Shown in pieces: positions 16,201-24,907 of a stretch of 64,000 nt of DNA (the stretch's first letter is position 1; each line of letters opens with the position of its first letter). The notes under the pieces were generated by a model. The model saw only the letters and a list, made by a program, of their open reading frames with translations, was not told where the DNA came from and made no database searches. The stretch is taken from the NCBI RefSeq assembly GCF_036226365.1, contig NZ_CP108462.1, forward strand, positions 3,018,501 to 3,082,500, given 5' to 3'. Made by a program: the position numbers and the translations under genes. The stretch is from Streptomyces sp. NBC_01262. Its GTDB lineage: Bacteria > Actinomycetota > Actinomycetes > Streptomycetales > Streptomycetaceae.

Positions 16201-18489
16201 ATGACGGGCAGACAGATCCTGCGGCGGCTGACCGGCACCATGGGCCTGCTGACTGCAGCCGGGGGATGCCTGGGCCTGGCGGCGTTCCTCACAACGCAGG
16301 GCCTGGAGAGGTCGACGCAATGGCTGAGCGTCATGGGTGGCGTCCTGGGGGTCGCCGCGGTCGCCAAGGGGCCGCTGCGCACGATGACGGCGTGGCTGCG
16401 GCCCGGCGCGGTGCGCTCACACCTGCAGGTCTCCGAAGCCATGGAGGCGCTGGCGCAGTCCCTGGCCGACCAGTGGAACCGCGACGAGCGGCGGCGCGGC
16501 GGCCGCGACCCCTTTGTACTGCCCGTGCGGTGGGAGGTGACCCCGGAGGCCGAATTCGCCATGGCCGGAGTCGGCTGGGACGACCTCGGGGCCGGCAACG
16601 GCACCGTGGAACCGCGGCTGCTGGCCGGGGAGTACGACACGATCCACGAGACCTTCACCCAGCGACTTCCCAGCCGCCGACTCGTCGTACTTGGCCGGGC
16701 AGGCGGCGGCAAGAGCTCACTCGCCCGCCGGCTCGCCCGCGATCTGCTGGAGCACCGGACCCCGGGCGATCCCGTGCCGGTGTTCCTCTCCCTCGCCTCC
16801 TGGAATCCCGAGAAGGACCAGGATCTGTACGACTGGGTGTCCCACCTGCTGAACCGCGATCACCCGAAACTGGAGGAACTGTCGCCCGGGCCGACCGGCG
16901 GCACCGCACTGCCCCTGTCCAGACGACTCGCGGACGCCGACCACCTGCTCCTGGTCCTCGACGGCTTCGACGAGATCCCGCAAGCGTCCCGGAGGGCCGC
17001 CCTGAAGGGGATCGACCGGCTGGGCGGACACATCCCGGTCGTGGTCACCAGCCGTACCGACGAATACCGGCAGGCCGTCCAGGCGCGCGGACGGGGACTG
17101 CCGCGCGCCGCAGCGGTCGAGCTGTCCTCGGTCGACGCCTCCGCGGTCAAGAGCTATCTGACCAGGACCACGCCGGTGCTCCCACCCGGCCGCTGGGACG
17201 AGGTCTTCCGGCTGCTCGACCAGGCCAACGGCAGCGCGGTGGCCCAGGCCCTCCAGGTCCCCCTGATGATCTGGCTGGCCCGCAACGTGTACGACGACCC
17301 GGAGTCGACACCTCGCGAACTGGCCGACCCGACCGCCTTCGCCGACCCCACCGCCGTCGAGATCCATCTCCTCGACCGCATGATCACCGCTGCCTACGCC
17401 CACCCCGGAGGCCGACCGCACAGCGGACCGGACACCATCCAACGGGCCCGGCGGTGGCTGCGCTTCCTGGCCCAGTGGCTCGATCGCAAGAACACCGCCG
17501 AAATCGCCTGGTGGAAGCTCCCCACCGCCGCCCCCGGCAGAGCCGCCCTGCTAGTCACCGGTCTACCGGTGGGGCTCGCCGCCGGCATCCCCACCGGCAT
17601 CATCATCAGCACCTTCTTCGGCTTCTGGCCAGGCCTCGTCTGCGGGCTGGCATTCGCGGGGCTTGCCACCACCCGCGCCTTCTCACAGGCCTGGCACCCC
17701 CTGGGGGACCGGTTGCCGGGACCGATCATCGGCCGGGCCGTCGCGCTGGGCGTCGGACTCGGCACCGGCCTGCCCATCGTGCTGAGAGAAGAACTGGCCA
17801 CCGGCGTCGCCCAGGGCACCTCCGTGGGCATGCTCGCCGGACTGGCCGCCGGATTCATCATCCACGAGGGGCGCACCGCGCCGACCCGCGTGGAAATGGC
17901 CATCCGCGGCAACCGGCTGCGCATCCTTCGCTCCCTGGTCAGGGGACTGCTCATCGGCCTGCTCTTCGGGACCGCACTCGGCGTCGCCCTCGGCCTGGTC
18001 AACGGCCCCACCACCGGGCTGGTCTTCGCGGTCCTGTCCATGGCCATGGGACTGGCCATGGGCATCGTGGACAGCCTCCACATCTGGATCGACACACCCA
18101 CCGACGTGACCCGCTCCATCAGCCCTCGCACCGTCCTGCACAGTGACCGCAGCGCTGCCCTGGCCCGCGCCCTCGTCGCCGGACCACTCGTCACCGCGGG
18201 CGCCGGACTCACCACCGCCTTCGCCTACGGGCCCGCCACCGGCACCGCCGTGGGCTGCGCCATGGCATCCGCGTACATCACGACCGACCGCATGGTCGGC
18301 CTGTCCGCCACGTCCTGGGGCCGCCTCACCCTCGTACGGCCTTGGCTTGCCCTGCGCAGGCAACTCCCCTGGCACCTCATGGGCTTTCTCGACGACGCCC
18401 ACGACCGGGGAATTCTGCGCCGCTCCGGTGCCGTCCATCAATTCCGGCACATCCGTCTACAGCAGCGGCTTGCGGGCTCCGACACCTGA
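16201..18489 (+). CDS. Membrane-embedded NACHT-domain NTPase (STAND)
   Basis: This 762-residue protein begins at ATG 16201. Two N-terminal hydrophobic helices (about residues 13-60) lead to a NACHT domain. Its Walker A is VVLGRAGGGKSSLARRLARD at about 163-182 and its Walker B LLLVLDGFDEIPQ at about 248-260. A sensor-like VVVTSRTDEYRQ and a winged-helix-like ALQVPLMIWLARNVY segment follow. From about 450 to 700 there are eight or more glycine-rich hydrophobic helices (for example LVTGLPVGLAAGIPTGIIIS). NACHT proteins of bacteria include anti-phage sensors, and here the usual repeat sensor domain is replaced by a membrane domain. A role in defence or membrane signalling is an inference, strengthened by the neighbouring toxin-antitoxin pair and mobile remnants. 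Confidence 0.85.
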   Translation: MTGRQILRRLTGTMGLLTAAGGCLGLAAFLTTQGLERSTQWLSVMGGVLGVAAVAKGPLRTMTAWLRPGAVRSHLQVSEAMEALAQSLADQWNRDERRRGGRDPFVLPVRWEVTPEAEFAMAGVGWDDLGAGNGTVEPRLLAGEYDTIHETFTQRLPSRRLVVLGRAGGGKSSLARRLARDLLEHRTPGDPVPVFLSLASWNPEKDQDLYDWVSHLLNRDHPKLEELSPGPTGGTALPLSRRLADADHLLLVLDGFDEIPQASRRAALKGIDRLGGHIPVVVTSRTDEYRQAVQARGRGLPRAAAVELSSVDASAVKSYLTRTTPVLPPGRWDEVFRLLDQANGSAVAQALQVPLMIWLARNVYDDPESTPRELADPTAFADPTAVEIHLLDRMITAAYAHPGGRPHSGPDTIQRARRWLRFLAQWLDRKNTAEIAWWKLPTAAPGRAALLVTGLPVGLAAGIPTGIIISTFFGFWPGLVCGLAFAGLATTRAFSQAWHPLGDRLPGPIIGRAVALGVGLGTGLPIVLREELATGVAQGTSVGMLAGLAAGFIIHEGRTAPTRVEMAIRGNRLRILRSLVRGLLIGLLFGTALGVALGLVNGPTTGLVFAVLSMAMGLAMGIVDSLHIWIDTPTDVTRSISPRTVLHSDRSAALARALVAGPLVTAGAGLTTAFAYGPATGTAVGCAMASAYITTDRMVGLSATSWGRLTLVRPWLALRRQLPWHLMGFLDDAHDRGILRRSGAVHQFRHIRLQQRLAGSDT

Positions 18490-18714
18490 CAGGCGGGTCA
18501 TGAGGATTGATGCCGGTTTCGCTCTTGGGGTTGGTGAGGTGTGCTGGTCGTGGGTTCGTAGCGGCTGCTACGGGTGGGGCTGGGTGAACAGGCCGGGCTC
18601 GGGCCCGGTGAGGATATTCCGGCTGACCATTTCACTTGAGCTCTCTGGGCCGTGGCAGGCCCGGCGGGAGTCGGCATTGCATTAACGGCGGGGCGGGAAG
18701 CGTCACCATGTCGC

Positions 18715-19140
18715 CGGGGCGGGTCGCAAGCACGAGCTGGTGTTCACCGACCGGGTGCTGGTCGCACTGGTCCACCTGCGTACTCAGCTCCCGCACGCCG
18801 CGCTCGCCGAGCTGTACGGGGTCGGCCGCTCCACCGTCACCGAGCCCATCGGCGAGGTCCGCCGCTGCTCGCCGACCGCGGCTTCGCCATTCCCGACCAG
18901 CCTGGACTGCGCCTGCGGACGGTGGCCAACGTGTTCGCCTACGCCGATGCGGAGGGCGCGACCGTGCGGATCGACGGGACCGAGACCCAGGTCCGCCGCT
19001 CGCAGGCCCACCGGCCAGGCCGCTGCGCGTTCGTCTCCGGCAAGAAGAAACAGAACACCATGAAGACCACCACGATCAGCGATGGCCAGGGCCGCACCCT
19101 GTGGTCCGGTGCCGACCGGCCCAGAAGAATGCACGATCTA
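18715..19140 (+). pseudogene. DDE_Tnp_4-type transposase, frameshifted and truncated
   Basis: The first part reads HELVFTDRVLVALVHLRTQL followed by ALAELYGVGRSTVTEPIGEV, the helix-turn-helix region of these transposases. At about 18865 the frame changes and the protein continues as LLADRGFAIPDQPGLRLRTV, VRIDGTETQVRRSQAHRPGR, FVSGKKKQNTMKTTTISDGQ and GRTLWSGADRPRRMHD. The IDGTE catalytic motif and SGKKKQN are typical. The last third, with the remaining acidic residues, is missing. It is a dead insertion-sequence remnant. The following 190 bases carry another possibly transposon-derived frame (NPVLDQGWASYPWA), which I could not assign. Confidence 0.7.
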
Positions 19141-19331
19141 TCAACGAATGCTTCAACGGACGCGAGGGCGCCCGCAACCCGGTCCTCGATCAGGGATGGG
19201 CGTCCTACCCCTGGGCCACAGGCTTGTGGACGGGCTCAGGACCCTGTGTGCACGGACACCGTGTCTCGTGTACCGGCTCTCTCCGCCGGCTCACGTTTCA
19301 ACAGGACACCACCGGGAGGATTGGCAGTAGG

Positions 19332-19604
19332 ATGAGTAGCATGAGTGAGCCTACCGGCAAGTACTCGATCACCATGCCGCGCGACATCGCCGAGGCCGCC
19401 AAGGTCCGCAGCGGCCCTTCCGGCTTGTCCGCCTACGTCGCCGCGGCCGTGGCCCGACAGATCGAACGCGACAACCTCAACGAACTCATCGCCGTCGCCG
19501 AGGCCGAGCACGGGCCCGTCACGGACGACGAAATCCAGGCCCTGCGCGACCAACTCCACCAGGCCCGGCAGCAGCAGACGCAAGGCGGGGCCGACGCCGC
19601 GTGA
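19332..19604 (+). CDS. Antitoxin of a toxin-antitoxin pair (ribbon-helix-helix-like)
   Basis: This 90-residue protein starts at ATG 19332 or ATG 19341, behind GGGAGG. The N-terminus GKYSITMPRDIAEAAKVRSG, then LSAYVAAAVARQIERDNLNE, has the short strand plus two helices of ribbon-helix-helix (CopG/Arc-like) DNA-binding antitoxins. The tail is a charged helix (AEHGPVTDDEIQALRDQLHQ) that could wrap the toxin. Its stop overlaps the GTG start of the PIN toxin by four bases. Such proteins neutralise the toxin and repress their own promoter, so the operon is probably autoregulated. Confidence 0.75.
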   Translation: MSSMSEPTGKYSITMPRDIAEAAKVRSGPSGLSAYVAAAVARQIERDNLNELIAVAEAEHGPVTDDEIQALRDQLHQARQQQTQGGADAA

Positions 19605-20014
19605 GCCGCTCCCCCGCCGTTCCCGGCGGCACCTTGGTCCTGGACAGCGAGGGGCTCGCCAAGGCCGTGCTGCGCGACCGGTCCGTCACGGGATGGCTCG
19701 CCCTGGCCCGCGCCGACGACCTGCGCGTGATCACGTCCGCGGCCACCCTCGTAGAGGTGGTCCACCCCCGGATCAACCGCCCGGCTTTGGAGTGGACGCT
19801 GTCCCGCCTGGTCGTCGAGCCGGTCACCGAACCGATCGCCCGCCACGCTGCCGCGCTCCTCGCCGACGCCGGCCTGCACGGGCACAAGTACGCCGTCGAT
19901 GCCATACTCAGCGCCACCGCACTCGCCGCCCCGGGCCCCGTCACCATCCTCACCTCGGACCCCGAGGACCTGACCGCGCTGTGCGACGGACGGGCCACCG
20001 TGATCAAGATCTGA
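19601..20014 (+). CDS. VapC-type PIN-domain toxin
   Basis: This 137-residue protein begins at a GTG overlapping the antitoxin stop. It has the four acidic positions of PIN ribonucleases: Asp in GTLVLDSEGLAKAV, Glu in ITSAATLVEVVHP, Asp in GHKYAVDAILSATAL and Asp in VTILTSDPEDLTALC. VapC toxins cut specific tRNA or rRNA sites and stop translation until the antitoxin is restored. The pair sits between a transposase remnant and an integrase remnant, typical of modules that stabilise mobile DNA. All catalytic positions are intact, so it is probably active. Confidence 0.8.
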   Translation: MSRSPAVPGGTLVLDSEGLAKAVLRDRSVTGWLALARADDLRVITSAATLVEVVHPRINRPALEWTLSRLVVEPVTEPIARHAAALLADAGLHGHKYAVDAILSATALAAPGPVTILTSDPEDLTALCDGRATVIKI

Positions 20015-20029
20015 CTGCCCGCCCGCTGG

Positions 20030-20303
20030 GCTACCTCGGCCGGGTCGGCACCCGCGCACAGCCACGTGGACAGCGCGGCGTGCGCAGGTCGTACGGCCGC
20101 TTCGCGAGCGGCGTACCGGTGAGAGCAGCTCGGTGAAGAACAGCGGCACCACCCGCGTTTCCCCCGGCGGGCGGTGTACGGTGCAGGATCGACCGACCCC
20201 ACCAGTGCTGGGCAGGCGGCAGTCCGGCAACGCCACCGCGACCGCCTCCTCCGGCCGCAAACCCGAGTAGTCGTGGCCGGGGCGGGCGAGCCTCGAAGAT
20301 CAT
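20030..20303 (-). pseudogene. Tyrosine recombinase (integrase) C-terminal remnant
   Basis: On the minus strand the fragments GLRPEEAVAVALPDCRLP, GETRVVPLFFTELL, LAKRPYDLR and HAALSTWLCAGADPAEVAQR follow in the order found in streptomycete phage-type integrases, including the box I arginine and the H-x-x-R of YDLRHAALSTWL. They lie in different frames. At 20085-20095, CTGCGCACGCC needs one extra C to become the LRHA codons. The segment between ELL and AKRPYDLR is also shortened. N-terminus and catalytic tyrosine region are missing, so the gene is dead. Confidence 0.7.
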
Positions 20304-20373
20304 GGCCCCGACGTCGTGCTTTGCCGGGCAGGTCCACAGGCTGCCCGACGCGCCGGAAGCTTACGGCGGTGGA

Positions 20374-20844
20374 TCAGGCCGGGCCGTCGGCGTCCTGGGG
20401 GGAGGCCGCGAAGGCCTCGGGGCCCTGCTCCGCCGCTGCTGGGTCCATCCACATGACCTGCCAGCCGTGGCCGTCGAGGTCGAAGAAGCTGCGTGAGTAC
20501 ATGAAGCCGTAGTCCTCGGCGCCATCCGCCTCGGAGGCGCCTGCGGCGAGCGCGGCGGCGCTGACCGTATCGACTTCGTCGCGGGAGGACACGCTGAAGC
20601 TGTAGAGCGCCAGCGCGTGCGTGGTGGGATCGGCCATCGGCAGTTTCGAGAACTCCGCGAACTTCTCACGGGTGAGCAGCATGACGAAGGCGTGCTCGCC
20701 GACCAGCATGCAGGCGGCGGTCTCGTCGGTGAACTTCGGGTTGAAGCTGAACCCGAGCTCAGCGAAGAAGGCCTTGCTGCGCTCGAGGTCTGCTACGGGG
20801 ATGTTCACGAACAGCATGCGGCCGGGGTGTGCGGGAGTGGTCAT
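20374..20844 (-). CDS. VOC-family (glyoxalase-like) protein
   Basis: This 156-residue protein opens with MLFVNIPVADLERSKAFFAE, the beta-alpha start of the vicinal oxygen chelate fold. It continues with CMLVGEHAFVMLLTREKFAE and ends with SFFDLDGHGWQVMWMDP, the second module carrying the usual metal-site glutamate region as DLDGHGWQV. Members are dioxygenases, isomerases or resistance proteins, and the substrate is not readable here. This version resembles the stand-alone lactoylglutathione-lyase-like proteins common in Streptomyces. It is divergent from the vanZ-like operon. Confidence 0.85.
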   Translation of the reverse strand: MTTPAHPGRMLFVNIPVADLERSKAFFAELGFSFNPKFTDETAACMLVGEHAFVMLLTREKFAEFSKLPMADPTTHALALYSFSVSSRDEVDTVSAAALAAGASEADGAEDYGFMYSRSFFDLDGHGWQVMWMDPAAAEQGPEAFAASPQDADGPA

Positions 20845-20928
20845 GGTGGGTCTCCAGTCGGTGGCTCGATGGCGTACGTCCTACGTCCTGGTAGACCGGC
20901 CCAGCCGACGGAACTCATCGGTATCGCG

Positions 20929-20952
20929 GGCGTATCGAAAATCGGATACGCC
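20929..20952. promoter_or_regulatory. Inverted repeat upstream of vanZ-like operon, candidate operator
   Basis: GGCGTATC and GATACGCC form a perfect 8-bp inverted repeat with an 8-base spacer (GAAAATCG). It lies 32 bases before the vanZ-like start and in the intergenic space shared with the VOC gene. It may bind the response regulator encoded downstream, which is an inference. Confidence 0.45.
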
Positions 20953-20983
20953 ACCGCAACGGCCCTCCGTCTGCAATGGGGGC

Positions 20984-21667
20984 GTGAACAACAACGCGTC
21001 ACTGTCAGCGCCGCCCAGCCGTACGAGCAGGATCGTGCTCATCAGCCTGGCGATCCTCGGAATGGCGGGCGCGGTGTTCGTCGTGCGGCGGCCGCTGATG
21101 ATGTCCGCTCCGAGGTGCGTGGCCGGGCGGTGGCATGGCTGCTTCGACACGTTCAACGGTGTGGTGCTCATGACGTTGGTCGCGGTGCCGTTGGCCGCGC
21201 TGGTGGTGTGGGGTCTGGCGCGGGTTCGGCGGGCCGCGGGCGCCGGGGCGGTGTGGGCGTGGCGGAGGTCGGTGGCGGAGGTGGGGATGGTCTACGGGAC
21301 GGTGCCGTTCGTGTGGTTGACGATGATGCCGGGCGGTGGGGCGGGCAGCGTTCCTGAGCGGGTGAGTTTGGTGCCGTTGCGGGATCTGGTGACGATGGGG
21401 CCGCTCGGGATCATCGGCAACCTGCTGGTGTTCGCGGCGCTGGGGTTCTTCGCTCCGATGCGGTTCGCGGCGCTGGCGTCCGTGCCGCGGATCCTGGCGC
21501 TGGGGGCGGGCTGCTCGGTCCTGGTCGAAACCGCGCAGTACGTCCTGCGGCTGGACCGGGTGTCCTCCGTGGACGACGTGCTGGTCAATGCCGCCGGGGC
21601 GGTGCTGGCCGGGCTGGCGTCGCGCCGCTGGTGGCGTAATACGTCGGCGATATGCCGTGCTGCTTAG
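20984..21667 (+). CDS. VanZ-family membrane protein
   Basis: This 227-residue protein starts at GTG 20984, chosen because earlier codons overlap the divergent VOC gene's promoter. It has about five transmembrane segments (for example RIVLISLAILGMAGAVFVV and IIGNLLVFAALGFFAPM). The VanZ signature region is VPLRDLVTMGPLGIIGNLLV followed by SVLVETAQYVLRLDRVSSVD and DVLVNAAGAVLAG. VanZ-like proteins raise teicoplanin tolerance in some hosts, but many members have unknown roles in the envelope. The gene is followed after 9 bases by a response regulator and its kinase, so an envelope-stress operon is plausible. Confidence 0.85.
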   Translation: MNNNASLSAPPSRTSRIVLISLAILGMAGAVFVVRRPLMMSAPRCVAGRWHGCFDTFNGVVLMTLVAVPLAALVVWGLARVRRAAGAGAVWAWRRSVAEVGMVYGTVPFVWLTMMPGGGAGSVPERVSLVPLRDLVTMGPLGIIGNLLVFAALGFFAPMRFAALASVPRILALGAGCSVLVETAQYVLRLDRVSSVDDVLVNAAGAVLAGLASRRWWRNTSAICRAA

Positions 21668-21676
21668 GCTTCAGGC

Positions 21677-22351
21677 ATGCGCGTGCTGATCGTGGAGGAC
21701 GAGCCCTATCTGGCCGAAGCCGTGCGTGACGGTCTGCGGTTGGAGGCGATCGCGGCCGATATCGCCGGCGACGGCGACACCGCCATGGAGTTGCTGGGCG
21801 TCAACTCGTACGACCTGGCGGTGCTCGACCGCGATATTCCGGGCCTGTCCGGCGACGAGGTCGCCCGGCGGATCGTCGCTTCGGGCAGCGGTATCCCGAT
21901 CCTGATGCTCACCGCGGCGGACCGGATCGATGACAAGGCTTCGGGGTTCGGGCTCGGGGCCGACGACTATCTGACCAAGCCGTTCGAGCTGCGGGAGCTC
22001 GTTCTGCGGCTGAGGGCGCTGGACCGCAGGCGGGCGTATGCCCGGCCGCCGGTACGGGAGATCGCGGGCGTGCGGCTGGACCCTTTCCGCAGGGAGGTGT
22101 TCCGGGAGGGACGATACGTCGCGCTCACCCGGAAGCAGTTCGCCGTGCTGGAGGTCCTCGTCGCCGCCGAGGGCGGGGTGGTCGGCGCGGAGGAGCTGCT
22201 GGAACGGGCCTGGGACGAGAACGCCGACCCCCTCACCAACGCGGTGCGCATCACCGTGTCGGCACTGCGCAAACGGCTCGGCGAACCGTGGATCATCGCC
22301 ACGGTGCCCGGTGTCGGCTACCGGATCGATACCGGCGGTACGCATGCTTAG
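21677..22351 (+). CDS. OmpR/PhoB-type response regulator
   Basis: This 224-residue protein has a receiver domain (residues 1-115) with the acidic pair in IVEDEPYLAEAV, the phosphorylation site Asp in YDLAVLDRDIPGLSGDE, Thr/Ala in PILMLTAADR and the lysine in DDYLTKPFELRELV. The C-terminal winged helix (about 125-220) ends ITVSALRKRLGEPWIIATVP and GVGYRI. All active residues are present. It lies 9 bases after the vanZ-like gene and overlaps the kinase start by 8 bases, giving a three-gene operon. Confidence 0.92.
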   Translation: MRVLIVEDEPYLAEAVRDGLRLEAIAADIAGDGDTAMELLGVNSYDLAVLDRDIPGLSGDEVARRIVASGSGIPILMLTAADRIDDKASGFGLGADDYLTKPFELRELVLRLRALDRRRAYARPPVREIAGVRLDPFRREVFREGRYVALTRKQFAVLEVLVAAEGGVVGAEELLERAWDENADPLTNAVRITVSALRKRLGEPWIIATVPGVGYRIDTGGTHA

Positions 22352-23426
22352 ACGACGCCCCGGGCTCAGCGCCCGGCTGAAACTCACCCTCAGCTACGCC
22401 GGGTTCCTCGCCGTCGCCGGCGCGCTCCTGCTGGCCGTGGTGTGGGTGTACCTGCTGCGCTACGTACCGGACAACAGCCAGGGCCTGCTGTACGTCTCGC
22501 CCAACCGCTACCTCCTCGTGCGCATCTTCTTCCCCGCCGCGGCCGTGGCGATGGTCCTCCTGCTCGTGTTCGGCCTGGTCGGGGGATGGATCCTGGCCGG
22601 ACGGATGCTGGCACCGCTCACACGGATCACGGACGCGGCACGGATGGCCGGGAACGGGTCGCTGTCCCACCGGATCCGGATGAAGGGCCGCCAGGACGAA
22701 TTCCGTGAACTCGCCGACGCGTTCGACTCGATGCTCGGACAGGTCGAGGCCCACGTCGCCGAGCAGCAGAGGTTCGCCGCGAACGCCTCCCACGAACTGC
22801 GCACGCCGCTGGCGATCTCGCGGACGCTGCTCGACGTCGCCCGCAAGGACCCCACGCGGGACCGGGGCGAACTGATCGAGCGCCTGCACGCTGTCAATAC
22901 GCGGGCGATCGACCTCACCGAGGCCCTCCTGCTGCTCAGCCGCGGCGACCGAGGGAACTTCACCCGCGAGAGCGTCGACCTCTCCCTCGTCGCCGAGGAA
23001 GCCGCCGAAACGCTGCTTTCCCTCGCCGAACAGCGCCGGATCACGCTCGACGTCACCGGAAGGGCGGCCCGGACCGGCGGCTCCGCGGAGCTTCTGCTGC
23101 GGATGGTGACGAACCTCGTCCAGAACGCCATCGTCCACAATCTCCCGGCCGGCGGCACCGTGACGGTCCACACCGAGGCGCAGGGCGACACGAGCGTGCT
23201 GCGGGTCGAGAACACGGGCCGCCCGCTCGCACCGGAACTGGTGCCGACCCTCACCGAACCCTTCCGGCGCGGAACGGAACGCGTACGCACCGACGAGCAC
23301 CCCGGCGTCGGTCTCGGCCTGGCCATCGTGCACAGCATCGTCCGCGCCCATGACGGGACCCTCGGCCTCGTCCCCCGCCCGGCCGGCGGTCTGGTCGTCA
23401 CGGTCCGGCTTCCCGGCGCGCCGTAG
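22344..23426 (+). CDS. Sensor histidine kinase (HAMP, HisKA, HATPase)
   Basis: This 360-residue protein has two transmembrane helices (about residues 18-38 and 54-78) around a short extracytoplasmic loop, so it probably senses within or close to the membrane. A HAMP linker (LAPLTRITDAARMAGNG) follows, then the H-box FAANASHELRTPLAISRTLL, N-box MVTNLVQNAIVHNLP and G-box GVGLGLAIVHSIV. It is the cognate kinase of the regulator whose stop it overlaps. The small sensor loop and the vanZ neighbour suggest a cell-envelope signal, as in other intramembrane-sensing kinases. Confidence 0.9.
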   Translation: MLRRRPGLSARLKLTLSYAGFLAVAGALLLAVVWVYLLRYVPDNSQGLLYVSPNRYLLVRIFFPAAAVAMVLLLVFGLVGGWILAGRMLAPLTRITDAARMAGNGSLSHRIRMKGRQDEFRELADAFDSMLGQVEAHVAEQQRFAANASHELRTPLAISRTLLDVARKDPTRDRGELIERLHAVNTRAIDLTEALLLLSRGDRGNFTRESVDLSLVAEEAAETLLSLAEQRRITLDVTGRAARTGGSAELLLRMVTNLVQNAIVHNLPAGGTVTVHTEAQGDTSVLRVENTGRPLAPELVPTLTEPFRRGTERVRTDEHPGVGLGLAIVHSIVRAHDGTLGLVPRPAGGLVVTVRLPGAP

Positions 23427-23445
23427 GCGACTTGGCAGCGGTTGG

Positions 23446-24018
23446 TCAGCGGGGCGCGTCGAGCACGCGGTGGCGGAGGTGGACGTGGCCGGAGTCGAAG
23501 GTGCGGGTCTCGACGAGTTCGAGATCCACCCGGCGCTCGCTCCGGGGAAAGAACGGGATGCCACCGCCGACCAGCACCGGGTAGACGATGGTCTGGTACT
23601 CGTCGATCAGACCCGACGCGGCCGCCTCGGCGGCGAGAGTCGCGCCGCCGATCGCGATGGCGCCCTCTCCCGGCTCGGCTCGCAACCGCTCGATCTCCTC
23701 CGCCAGGCCACCGGAGGCCAGGCGTGCGTTGCCCTGCACCGCCGAGAGCGTGGTGGAGAACACCACCTTGGGGAGCGGCTTCCAGAGCGCGGTCCACTCG
23801 CGATCTGCGTCGTCGAGCGATGCATCCTGGTCGGCGGTCTCCCAGTACAGCATCGCCTCGTACAGCCGTCGTCCCAGCAGGTGGACGCCGACCTCTCGGA
23901 TCTCGTCGATCCAGAAGCGAAAGACTTCCTCGTCGGGCGCCGTCCAGTCGAAGCCGCCGTCCGGCCCGACGATGTAGCCGTCGAGTGAGACGTTCATCGA
24001 ATAGGTCACGCTGCGCAT
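23446..24018 (-). CDS. Dihydrofolate reductase-like (RibD C-terminal) protein
   Basis: This 190-residue protein begins at ATG 24018 behind a GAGGAGG site. It has the RibD_C/DHFR-like pattern MNVSLDGYIVGPDGGFDW, then GVHLLGRRLYEAMLYW, PKVVFSTTL and IAIGGATLAAEAAASGLIDE, ending in the strand YPVLVGGGIPFF. These stand-alone proteins bind NADPH, and the substrate is usually unknown. They are not the housekeeping DHFR. It converges on the kinase gene, with 19 bases between the stops. Confidence 0.85.
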   Translation of the reverse strand: MRSVTYSMNVSLDGYIVGPDGGFDWTAPDEEVFRFWIDEIREVGVHLLGRRLYEAMLYWETADQDASLDDADREWTALWKPLPKVVFSTTLSAVQGNARLASGGLAEEIERLRAEPGEGAIAIGGATLAAEAAASGLIDEYQTIVYPVLVGGGIPFFPRSERRVDLELVETRTFDSGHVHLRHRVLDAPR

Positions 24019-24149
24019 CAGAAGTCCTCCTCGGTGACGGGTTCGACAGTACGACTGCCGGACGCCGCAGGACTCATCGCGACTCGCGGGATGCCGACTT
24101 CCGAATGACGGACGTGTCCCCACGCCGGCGGGCCGCCGTCTAGGCCGGC

Positions 24150-24895
24150 CGGTGCAGCTGGTTCGCCCCGTCCGCCAGGCTGCTGGGCCTGGCCGGCCGA
24201 GTCGATGTGGCCGCGTCCTGCTCCCTGCTGCACGTCCCGCTGGACGCCGCCGCCGAGCGGGACATCGAGCCGCAGATCGCCCGCTGGCTCGCCTTCACCC
24301 GTCAGAAGACCACCGAGATCGTCACCCTCGCCAGGGGCCTGACGGGCCGGTCGCCCTGGCCCTGCGCGACGAGGTCAACGACCTCGAAGCGGCGGGCAGT
24401 TCGGTCATCCAGGTGGACGAGCCCGCGCTGCGCGAGACGCTCCCGCTGCGCGCCGCCGACCGGCCCGCGTACCTGGACTGGGCGACCGAGGCGTTCCGGC
24501 TCACCACCAGCGGCGTACGCCCGGACACCCAGATCCACACCCACATGTGCTACGCCGAGTTCGGCGACATCGTCCAGGCAATCGACGACCTCGACGCCGA
24601 CGTCATCAGTCTGGAGGCCGCCCGCTCCCACATGCAGGTCGCCCGTGAACTGGCCGCCCACGGCTACCCGCGCGAGGCCGGACCCGGCGTGTACGACATC
24701 CACTCACCCCGCGTGCCCAGCGCGGAGGAGGCCGCCGGCCTGCTGCGCACCGGCCTCAAGGCGATCCCCGCCGACCGGCTGTGGGTCAACCCCGACTGCG
24801 GCCTGAAGACCCGCGGCTGGCCCGAGGCCCGCGCCTCCCTGGAGAACCTGGTCGCCGCCGCCCGCACGGTCCGCGCGGAACTGTCCACGCCCTGA
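24150..24895 (+). pseudogene. metE-like (cobalamin-independent methionine synthase) pseudogene
   Basis: The first part (24160-24345) reads [20 protein letters not shown] and [20 protein letters not shown], the middle of MetE. Near 24345 the frame changes and the text jumps to [20 protein letters not shown] and [20 protein letters not shown]. It then continues to the true C-terminus with the zinc ligands in [10 protein letters not shown] and [10 protein letters not shown]. About 170-190 residues between the two pieces and the whole N-terminal half are missing. The enzyme makes methionine from homocysteine and methyl-tetrahydrofolate, but this copy cannot. It ends 12 bases before the iron box of argB. 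Confidence 0.8.
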
Positions 24896-24907
24896 CCGGC
24901 AATAGGT

